From: Candidatus Roseilinea sp.
Lineage (GTDB): Bacteria > Chloroflexota > Anaerolineae > J036 > Brachytrichaceae
Assembly: GCA_025055235.1 (NCBI GenBank)
Contig: JANWYN010000113.1
Coordinates: 1-64,000, forward strand
Reading direction: 5' to 3'
Length of the DNA stretch: 64,000 bases
Shown: one piece after another, positions 58,036-64,000 of the stretch
Layout of the letters: every line of letters starts with the position of its first letter
Position numbering within the stretch: position 1 is the first letter of the stretch
The notes under the pieces: generated by a model
What the model was told of the DNA's origin: nothing
The model's database searches: none
The model's input: only the letters and a program-made list of their open reading frames with translations
Translations under genes and position numbers: made by a program

Positions 58036-58788
58036 ATGCATAAGGTCTCACGAGACATGAAGCTGAGCGAGGACTTCACCACCTGGTCGAAGATCCGTGA
58101 CATTGGGCGATGGCACGTCAATCAATTCGTGAGACAGGCCGCTGCTTGCCTGCCCAGCGGCGTCCGCGTGCTCGATGCCGGCGCAGGAGAATGTGCCTAC
58201 AAAAAGCTGTTTGCGCATTGCCGCTACGTGGGAGTGGATCTAGCAGTAGGGGACACGTCCTGGAACTATTTCAATCTCGATGTCATCACCTCGCTCAGCA
58301 GGCTCCCCTTCCCGGATGCAACATTCGATGCGGTGCTCTCGACGCAGACACTCGAACATCTCGATGATCCTCTCGCGGGCATGTATGAGATGCATCGTAT
58401 CCTGAAACCAGGCGGTAAGCTTTTTTTGACAGCACCCATGGCTCACATGGAACACCAGGCACCTTACGACTTCTTTCGCTACACATCCTACGGGCTGCGC
58501 TCGTTGGCCCAGCGCGCTGGATTTGCGCCCGAGAACATCGCGGTCACTCCGCTCGGTGGTATGTTCACTCGCTGGGCATATGAGCTGCCGAACATGCTCA
58601 GCCTCTTCCCAAGTGCGAATCTACCCCCGCTGCAGAAAGGCCTCGTCCGGCTCCTCAAAGCAGGCCTGTTGGTGCTCATCTTGCCCATGCAGCTCTTGCT
58701 GCTGGCGCTGGACTTTCTAGATCGGCGTCGCGAGTACCCTTTCGGGTGGTCTATGATAGCGATCAAAGCGAACGAGGATCCCCGCTAG
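58036..58788 (+). CDS. SAM-dependent methyltransferase
   Basis: 250 aa. Class I motif I VRVLDAGAGECAYKKLF (about residue 45), then YVGVDLAVGDTSW, and motif LSTQTLEHLDDPLAGMYEMHRILKPGG. A hydrophobic stretch near the C-terminus (LLVLILPMQLLLLALDFL) suggests membrane association. It probably methylates a glycan or lipid-linked intermediate, given its neighbours; substrate unknown. Start could also be the ATG at 58057. Confidence 0.83.
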   Translation: MHKVSRDMKLSEDFTTWSKIRDIGRWHVNQFVRQAAACLPSGVRVLDAGAGECAYKKLFAHCRYVGVDLAVGDTSWNYFNLDVITSLSRLPFPDATFDAVLSTQTLEHLDDPLAGMYEMHRILKPGGKLFLTAPMAHMEHQAPYDFFRYTSYGLRSLAQRAGFAPENIAVTPLGGMFTRWAYELPNMLSLFPSANLPPLQKGLVRLLKAGLLVLILPMQLLLLALDFLDRRREYPFGWSMIAIKANEDPR

Positions 58789-58858
58789 ACCTATGCCTGC
58801 CACATGCCCCACCGGCGAGACATCCGGGCTGCACCGTGCCCAGGTGCGCACGGTCGCA

Positions 58859-59818
58859 ATGCTTGAGTGTTACTTGTGTTGCTCGCCGGGCGCGGTCTTA
58901 TACCGCCCACTCCACGATCGCCTCTATAGCGTTTCGGGAGAATGGTCGCTGCGCCGGTGCACCAACCCCGCATGTGGATTGGTATGGCTGGATCCAACAC
59001 CGTGGCCGGAGGACGTGGGCAAGCTCTACGAGAGCTACTTCACCCATCCAAACACGCCGCCGGCTTGGAAGAGCCGCAACCCTGTCTACCGCGCCTGGGT
59101 GATGCTTGGCGGCGCGTATCGCACTTTGGTGCGCAGCACCTTCATCGGCAAAATGCGCGCTCGCGCCGAGGCCATGTATCTGGATACAGCATCTCCGGGC
59201 CGGCTGCTCGATGTCGGCTGCGGCGATGGCAACGCGGCAGCTACCTTACAGGCCAAGGGCTGGGAAGTAGAAGGCCAGGAAATTGATGCCACGGCGGCCG
59301 AATTTGCCTCCAGGACGCACGGCTTCAAAGTGCACGTTGGGCCGTTGGAGTCGCTTAACTTGCCGGGCGGAGCCTATGATGCGATCACCCTTAGCCACGT
59401 GATCGAACATACACCAGACCCGATCGCGCTGTTGCGTGAATGCCGTCGCTTGCTCAGGCCCGGCGGCATTTTGATCGCGATCACCCCCAACATTCTCAGC
59501 TTCGGCCACGCGCAGTTCAAGGTGAACTGGGTCGCACTCGATCCGCCGAGACACCTTCTGATCCTTTCGCCTGCCACGGCTGGCGAAATGGCCCGGCGCG
59601 CCGGATTCGCGCGCTTCAACGTCTGGACCACGCCGGCGCGCGCCCAGTTCGCCTACATCGCCAGCAGGGACATAGCGTCGCACGGCCGCCATCTTCTGCA
59701 CAAGACTTACTCTGTTCCTCAACTCGTTCGCGCGTTCTGGTTTGAGCTACGTGCATGGCACGCATGGCGTCGCGACCCTTACTCGGGCGAGGAACTGGTG
59801 TTGGAAGCCTTTGCATGA
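58859..59818 (+). CDS. Zinc-motif SAM-dependent methyltransferase
   Basis: 319 aa. N-terminal zinc motif: CYLC at residues 4-7 and CTNPAC about 35 residues later. The class I core has RLLDVGCGDGNAAATLQAKG and ITLSHVIEHTPDPIALLRECRR. This layout is common in sugar C- or O-methyltransferases of polysaccharide loci. The ATG at 58859 starts on the zinc motif; an upstream ATG at 58793 adds 22 non-conserved residues. Its stop overlaps the next gene's start. Confidence 0.85.
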   Translation: MLECYLCCSPGAVLYRPLHDRLYSVSGEWSLRRCTNPACGLVWLDPTPWPEDVGKLYESYFTHPNTPPAWKSRNPVYRAWVMLGGAYRTLVRSTFIGKMRARAEAMYLDTASPGRLLDVGCGDGNAAATLQAKGWEVEGQEIDATAAEFASRTHGFKVHVGPLESLNLPGGAYDAITLSHVIEHTPDPIALLRECRRLLRPGGILIAITPNILSFGHAQFKVNWVALDPPRHLLILSPATAGEMARRAGFARFNVWTTPARAQFAYIASRDIASHGRHLLHKTYSVPQLVRAFWFELRAWHAWRRDPYSGEELVLEAFA

Positions 59819-60825
59819 GCCAGTTTACGCAGCCGCGCGTTAGCATTGCTATTCCCACGTATCAGCAAGAGCGTTGGTTGGGTGAGGCGATTGCTTCGGC
59901 ACTGGATCAGGATTATCCTCACCTCGAGGTGCTCGTATGCGACGACGCCTCGCCCGACGCTACGCCGGAGGTCGTCCAGGCGTTTATGCACGACCACCGG
60001 TTGAGATACGTCCGGCACGCGCACAACCTGGGGCGCGTTGCCAACTACCGCTATGCATTGCACCACGCCAGCGGAGATTGGCTGTTGATGCTCGATGGGG
60101 ACGACTACCTGATTGATCCGCACTACATTCGCGACGCTGTTGCGCAACTCCAATCGCACTCTGATGTGGTCCTGGTGTTTGGTGGCTGCCGGATCACCTC
60201 CAGCGCCCAGCGCGTCCGCGATTGCTGCGAAACGCGCCAAGCCTGGGAATGCACCGACGGATTCAGCTACTTCAGACGTTGGCATGCCTGGCTCGGCATT
60301 CCTCATCAGGCCGCACTCTACAACCGGGAACTGGCCCGCAGGCTCGACTTCTATCGCTTCGATATCATCTCATCGGATTGGGAATCGCTCCGCCGGCTGA
60401 TCTTGCACGGCAAGATCCTCATTCATGGCGCGCCGGTGGTTGTCTGGCGCAAACACGATCACAACGCATCGCTCAGTCCCGGTGTTGCTCAGCGCATCGC
60501 AGACCTACAGAGCATCGAAGGGCCTTACCGTTATGCGCTGGACCGAGGGTTCGATCGGAAACTCTTACAACAATGGAGACGCCGAACAATCGCAGATTAT
60601 GCCATCAACCACATGCGCATTAGTCTGCGGGCCAATCGCCTTGATGATTTTTGGAAGATGCTGAGCTACTTATCCGTCAACGACGAAGAAGCGTATCACG
60701 CTGCATTGCGCAGGCTAGTGTATCATCCGCATCTCGTCTTGATTTATGTTATTTCATTCGTAAACGGCGGCAGATTGCCCTCTCTTCTCCTCCGGGCTTG
60801 GCATCACATTGCGCCGTTCGATTAA
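59815..60825 (+). CDS. GT2-family glycosyltransferase
   Basis: 336 aa, GT-A fold. VSIAIPTYQQERWLGEAIASAL at the start, LVCDDASPDATPEVV, and the metal-binding DGDDY (LLMLDGDDYLI, about residue 98). The later part contains HDHNASLSPG, common in GT2 enzymes of polysaccharide loci. The ATG overlaps the methyltransferase stop (ATGA), so it closes this run of co-translated genes. Confidence 0.88.
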   Translation: MSQFTQPRVSIAIPTYQQERWLGEAIASALDQDYPHLEVLVCDDASPDATPEVVQAFMHDHRLRYVRHAHNLGRVANYRYALHHASGDWLLMLDGDDYLIDPHYIRDAVAQLQSHSDVVLVFGGCRITSSAQRVRDCCETRQAWECTDGFSYFRRWHAWLGIPHQAALYNRELARRLDFYRFDIISSDWESLRRLILHGKILIHGAPVVVWRKHDHNASLSPGVAQRIADLQSIEGPYRYALDRGFDRKLLQQWRRRTIADYAINHMRISLRANRLDDFWKMLSYLSVNDEEAYHAALRRLVYHPHLVLIYVISFVNGGRLPSLLLRAWHHIAPFD

Positions 60826-60833
60826 TCTCTGCA

Positions 60834-60896
60834 TAGTTGACGCGTGATTCATCGCCCATAGCGTAACTCATAGCCCGGTTGCGTGGCTCACACAGT
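60834..60896 (+). promoter_or_regulatory. Three direct repeats of a GCGTNNYTCA motif
   Basis: GCGTGATTCA (60842-60851), GCGTAACTCA (60861-60870) and GCGTGGCTCA (60881-60890) are spaced 19-20 bp, about two helical turns. The first and third are preceded by GTTGAC or GGTT, matching the TGTTGCGTxATTCA sites upstream of the first exopolysaccharide gene. This may be a shared regulator's binding array. Confidence 0.45.
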
Positions 60897-60981
60897 CTAG
60901 TAAGAAGTTATGGACATCTTCTGAGCTCTCTGCACCTCTACTCCTGTGAGTAATACGATTGAAGTATTGCCTTTCGGGACG

Positions 60982-61011
60982 TTGATGGTTAGAAAGACGG
61001 CTGCGTATAAG
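60982..61011 (+). promoter_or_regulatory. Candidate promoter of the secreted repeat protein gene
   Basis: TTGATG (60982-60987) and TATAAG (61006-61011) with an 18-bp spacer; start of transcription expected near 61018, followed by a GAGGAGGA ribosome site at about 61030-61037. Confidence 0.45.
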
Positions 61012-61042
61012 TCATGATGAGGAATCTGAGGAGGAAAGAATC

Positions 61043-62392
61043 ATGAACAAGAGAATCATAAAGACCGTTGCCGCGGCGTTAGCGGCATCCGGCCTCAGTG
61101 CCACAGCGCTGCCGCAACAGCAGGCCTCCGGCTTGGCCTTCACCTACACTGCCGGCATTCAGGTGCAGAACCTCTCTAATGCACAGGCCACCATTGTCAT
61201 TACGTTCTACAATCCCGACGGCACTCAGGCGGGCACGACGAATGACACCATTCCTGCGAATGGCTCAAAGACCTACTTCCCCCTGAGCGCCGTCTCCGCC
61301 GGTTTCGATGGCTCGGCCATCATCTCTGCCGACCAACAGGTTGCAGCCATCGTTAACGTGCTCGGGAACAACGGCGTCGCCGGCGCGGCTTACAGTGGCT
61401 CGCCCGTCGGCAGCCCAACGGTGGACTTGCCGCTGCTGATGAAGAACAACTTCGGCTTCAATACCTGGTTCAAGGTGCAAAACGCCGGCAATACCGCGAC
61501 GAACATCACGGTGAACTACTCCGATGGCACCAGTGCCTCGGCGACGAACGTGCAACCCGGCGCTTCGGCCATCTTCGATCAAAGCCTAGAGGCTCACAAC
61601 GCTGCCGTCTTCGCTGCCACGGTGACGTCGAACAACAACCAACCGCTCGTAGCCGCGGTCATTGAGGAAAGCAGCAGCGTTATGTTTGCCTACAGCGGCT
61701 TCGCCAGCGGCAGCACCAACCCGGTGATGCCTTTAGTCAACGCGAACAACTTCGGCTACATCACCGGCATTCAGATCAAGAATGGCGGCAGCAGCGCGTC
61801 CAGTGTCACGGTGACCTATACCCGTTCATCGGCGCCGTTCGATAGCTGCACCGAGACGAGGACGATTCAGGCCGGTCAGTCGGAGACATTCGCGCTCTAC
61901 GCCTTCAGCGTAGCCGGAACAACGAGCTCTAACTGCCCCTTCGGTCAGACCTTCGTGGGTTCAGCCCGGGTCACGGCGAACTCGGCCAACGTCCCACTGA
62001 CGGTGATCGTGAACCAGTTGAACAACAGCCAAGGCACCGGCGAGGCTTATGGTGGCTTCGATCCTGCCCAAGCGACCAGCAAAGTTGTGATGCCGCTCAT
62101 CATGGACAGGAACTTTGGCTACTTCACCGGCTTCAATGTGATGAATATCGGCACTGCTGCGACCAACGTGACCTGCACATTCACCAACAGCTCGCGCACG
62201 GTTACTGCCAGCCTCAACCCCGGACAGGCGCTCACCGATGTGCAGCTCAACCAGCTCGGCAATGGTTACGTGGGCAGCGCGACATGCACCGGCGGAGCCG
62301 GCAGCAAGCTCGCAGGAGTGGTCAACGAGCTGAACAACGATCCTCCGCCCAGCGACAAGTTCTTGGTGTACGAAGCAATTTCGACCAACTAG
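61043..62392 (+). CDS. Secreted protein with four ~105-residue beta-rich repeats
   Basis: 449 aa. A signal peptide (MNKRIIKTVAAALAASGLSA) is followed by about four related units, each with FGYxTGIxVxNxG (for example NNFGYITGIQIKNGG and RNFGYFTGFNVMNIG), then a TVTYT strand and GQSETFALYAF-like closing strand. Very low Lys/Arg and high Ser/Thr/Asn content suit an extracellular surface protein. Five cysteines occur, partly in C-x-C pairs within repeats. It has its own promoter and a strong terminator. Function unknown; an adhesin or sheath protein linked to the polysaccharide is plausible. Confidence 0.75.
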   Translation: MNKRIIKTVAAALAASGLSATALPQQQASGLAFTYTAGIQVQNLSNAQATIVITFYNPDGTQAGTTNDTIPANGSKTYFPLSAVSAGFDGSAIISADQQVAAIVNVLGNNGVAGAAYSGSPVGSPTVDLPLLMKNNFGFNTWFKVQNAGNTATNITVNYSDGTSASATNVQPGASAIFDQSLEAHNAAVFAATVTSNNNQPLVAAVIEESSSVMFAYSGFASGSTNPVMPLVNANNFGYITGIQIKNGGSSASSVTVTYTRSSAPFDSCTETRTIQAGQSETFALYAFSVAGTTSSNCPFGQTFVGSARVTANSANVPLTVIVNQLNNSQGTGEAYGGFDPAQATSKVVMPLIMDRNFGYFTGFNVMNIGTAATNVTCTFTNSSRTVTASLNPGQALTDVQLNQLGNGYVGSATCTGGAGSKLAGVVNELNNDPPPSDKFLVYEAISTN

Positions 62393-62418
62393 TCGCGGCG
62401 CACATCGCGCCAATCACG

Positions 62419-62457
62419 AGAGGGGACAACACGCCACGTTGTCCCCTCTTATAATTT
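62419..62457 (+). terminator. Terminator after the secreted repeat protein
   Basis: AGAGGGGACAAC and its perfect 12-bp complement around a 7-nt loop, followed by TATAATTT. It ends the repeat-protein transcript; the tail may also contain the -10 of the next gene. Confidence 0.85.
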
Positions 62458-62465
62458 GCCGCGTG

Positions 62466-62960
62466 ATGAGACATTTGTTCAAGGCGATCGTTGTCGGGAT
62501 GACTCTAGCGCTAGTTGCCGCTTGTACGTCATCGGGCACAGAACGCAGCAGCGACCTTACAACGCAAGCATCCCCGCTCACGTCGCCTTTGAGCGCATCG
62601 CCAGACGCCGTCGAAGCGACGCAAGATCCCAACCTGGGCAGCGCAACCGGGCAACTGCTGCTCAGGGGCCAACCGGTAACCAATCGCATTTTGTATCTTG
62701 CGCAGTTGACGACTGACGCCAGCGGCAAAGAGACGGCCGCCGGCATGGATAGGATCAATTCGCCCCGCACGTTTAGCCAAGCAAACGGCGCGTTTACCTT
62801 CGTGAACGTGCCCCCTGGGCGCTATGCGCTCGTCATGGATTTGATCATGCAGGCGTATATGTTGCGCAATCCCAAGACCGGCGAGGATCTGATCATCCAA
62901 ATCGAAGCAGGCCGGCGCGTGGATCTCGGCGCGCTGGACTATCAGCAACTGCCCGAGTGA
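62466..62960 (+). CDS. Lipoprotein with a carboxypeptidase-regulatory-like beta domain
   Basis: 164 aa. Lipoprotein signal ending LALVAACTSSG, cysteine at about residue 20. The mature part has GSATGQLLLRGQPVTNRILYLAQ and FTFVNVPPGRYALVMDL, the pattern of a small carboxypeptidase-regulatory-like (peptidase-associated) beta sandwich. Ends EAGRRVDLGALDYQQLPE. It lies at the end of the second polysaccharide block. The ATG at 62466 starts directly on the signal; upstream ATG at 62439 lies inside the terminator. Confidence 0.72.
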   Translation: MRHLFKAIVVGMTLALVAACTSSGTERSSDLTTQASPLTSPLSASPDAVEATQDPNLGSATGQLLLRGQPVTNRILYLAQLTTDASGKETAAGMDRINSPRTFSQANGAFTFVNVPPGRYALVMDLIMQAYMLRNPKTGEDLIIQIEAGRRVDLGALDYQQLPE

Positions 62961-62991
62961 TCCACTCACCATGGTTAGGTAGGGCGACGGG

Positions 62992-63564
62992 TCACTGCTC
63001 TGGTGTGTAGAAAAACCTCGGCGCAGCCAAGTAGTCCTTGAGCGACATGCCGGCCTGATCGCGCTTGGAGAGGATTGGGTCGTTGAAAGGCCATTGGATG
63101 CCGATGTCTGGATCGTTCCACATCACTACACCCTCCGCTGCCGGCGCGTAGTAGGCGTCGCATTTGTATTGCACCTCGGCAACCTCAGATAACACAGCAA
63201 AGCCATGCGCAAAGCCGACCGGCACGAGTAATTGCCGCGCGTTCTCCGCCGATAGCTCCACGCCGACCCACTGCGCGAACGTCGGCGAACCCACTCGCAG
63301 ATCCACTGCTACATCCAAGATGCGCCCGACCGTGCACCGCACCAACTTCGTCTGCGGCGCGGACATGTCTTGGAAATGCAGCCCGCGCAGCACCTTGTGC
63401 ACCGAGCGCGAATGGTTGTCCTGGACGAACTCGTGCGTGATGCCCCAGGCAGCGAACTCGCGCTTGTTGTAGCTCTCGAAGAAGAAACCTCGCGCATCGC
63501 AGAATACATCCGGCTCGATCACCAACACGCCGTCCAAGCTCGTCTTTGTAACGCGAATGCCCAT
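62992..63564 (-). CDS. rfbC: dTDP-4-dehydrorhamnose 3,5-epimerase (RmlC)
   Basis: 190 aa cupin enzyme; the rhamnose pathway step after the 4,6-dehydratase. GVLVIEPDVFCDARGFFFESYN at the start, FVQDNHSRSVHKVLRGLHFQ (active-site histidine), and VPVGFAHGFAVLSEVAEVQYKC. The ATG at 63562-63564 is preferred to one 33 bp upstream. Convergent with the lipoprotein gene. Implies that the polysaccharide contains rhamnose or a related deoxysugar (inference). Confidence 0.93.
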   Translation of the reverse strand: MGIRVTKTSLDGVLVIEPDVFCDARGFFFESYNKREFAAWGITHEFVQDNHSRSVHKVLRGLHFQDMSAPQTKLVRCTVGRILDVAVDLRVGSPTFAQWVGVELSAENARQLLVPVGFAHGFAVLSEVAEVQYKCDAYYAPAAEGVVMWNDPDIGIQWPFNDPILSKRDQAGMSLKDYLAAPRFFYTPEQ

Positions 63565-63661
63565 GTGATGACTGTCGTGCCGGCGAAGCATGTCCACCGG
63601 CGAAGCCGATTATCCCCTTCCCCGCACGCAGCATCATACCTGCTCTTTCGCCCTACGGCTG

Positions 63662-63810
63662 GGTGCATTCGCCGGCGAGGACAAATGTGCAGGTTGGGTA
63701 GGGCGCGCTCACCGCAGCGCGCCATCGCCGATGCTCATAGGCGCGGAACGGCGTCCGCGCTCTACCGCACGATGCTTGGTCTCCACTTGCCCCTATACAC
63801 GAATGCACCC
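63662..63810 (+). repeat. Dispersed ~145-bp structured repeat, copy C
   Basis: Best-preserved copy. Ends: GGTGCATTCG at 63662 (GGGTGCATTCG from 63661) and CGAATGCACCC at 63800-63810, a perfect inverted pair. Inside are two hairpins: GGCGCGCT/AGCGCGCC and GCGCGGA/TCCGCGC. Shares long blocks with copies A and B. No open frame of its own. Confidence 0.85.
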
Positions 63811-63848
63811 CCTACAGCCCGCGCAGTCGCTATAATCGGAGTTGCCAC

Positions 63849-64000
63849 ATGGCCGAAAGATTCGTATTCGCAGCGAAGCTGGACGAAGTCAAAGAAGGCG
63901 AAATCATAGCCGTCATTGTTGACGAAACGCCTATCGCGCTCACCAAGCTGAACGGCGAGGTGCGCGCCTTCGGCGACATCTGCACGCACGATGACGGCCC
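63849..64000 (+). CDS. Rieske [2Fe-2S] ferredoxin, 3' end cut by window edge
   Basis: Only the first ~50 residues are in the window. FVFAAKLDEVKEGEIIAVIVD, then LNGEVRAFGDICTHDDG, where CTH is the first half (CxH) of the Rieske cluster motif; the second half is beyond the edge. Such small proteins pass electrons to ring-hydroxylating oxygenases or act with nitrite reductase; which applies cannot be told. Start ATG at 63849. Confidence 0.85.
   Translation, partial: MAERFVFAAKLDEVKEGEIIAVIVDETPIALTKLNGEVRAFGDICTHDDG

Overview
The window is about 64 kb of high-GC bacterial chromosome. Gene content fits a member of the Chloroflexota (Anaerolineae-like): coenzyme F420 genes (cofC/cofD), mreB-mreC without an adjacent mreD, many lipoprotein ABC binding proteins, and several unusual gene fusions. 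This placement is inferred from gene content only. No rRNA, tRNA, CRISPR array or phage genes were recognised.

Layout. 0-4 kb: F420 side-chain genes (cofC is cut by the left edge), an orphan sugar-type binding lipoprotein and a metallo-beta-lactamase-fold hydrolase. 4-9 kb: thioredoxin, mreC/mreB, proC and a metF with a fused zinc motif. 9-15 kb: an ATP-grasp-like enzyme, a PAP2-like membrane protein, two glycosyltransferases and an MFS transporter. 15-21.7 kb: a complete peptide/oligopeptide ABC importer whose two ATPases are fused into one protein. 22-27 kb: a self-regulating TetR repressor, an acyl-CoA dehydrogenase, a deletion scar joining remnants of two sugar-catabolism genes, and trpD. 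27.4-34.5 kb: a leftward arginine cluster, argC, GNAT-argB, mntA-hepT toxin-antitoxin, a long-type argG, a small four-helix-bundle protein, and a GNAT-argG fusion. This gives two different argininosuccinate synthases side by side. 34.7-37.7 kb: polyamine-type importer genes potC/B/A, with a matching potD-like gene 7 kb away, followed by an aldehyde dehydrogenase and a DapA-family lyase. 38-44.4 kb and 51-63.6 kb: two exopolysaccharide blocks (glycosyl-phosphotransferases, heptose kinase and nucleotidyltransferase, BY-kinase chain-length regulator, glycosyltransferases, flippase, methyltransferases, a secreted repeat protein, rfbC). They flank a molybdopterin operon, moaA-C-D-E. The right edge cuts a Rieske ferredoxin gene.

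The most unusual feature is a family of about fifteen short arrays built from 7-bp (or 9-bp) words. The word differs at each site, and many arrays turn into their own reverse complement halfway, so they can fold into long hairpins. They sit between genes, supply start or stop codons, and in two cases lie inside arginine genes as in-frame insertions (ArgC and the GNAT-ArgG fusion). One pair of inverted arrays flanks a gene for an S23/bAvd-like four-helix-bundle protein whose C-terminus and stop codon are themselves array sequence. This looks like a possible full-length version of a mobile or self-expanding repeat element of which the other arrays are empty copies. A second, unrelated repeat family (about 145 bp, terminal inverted repeats, two internal hairpins) occurs three times.
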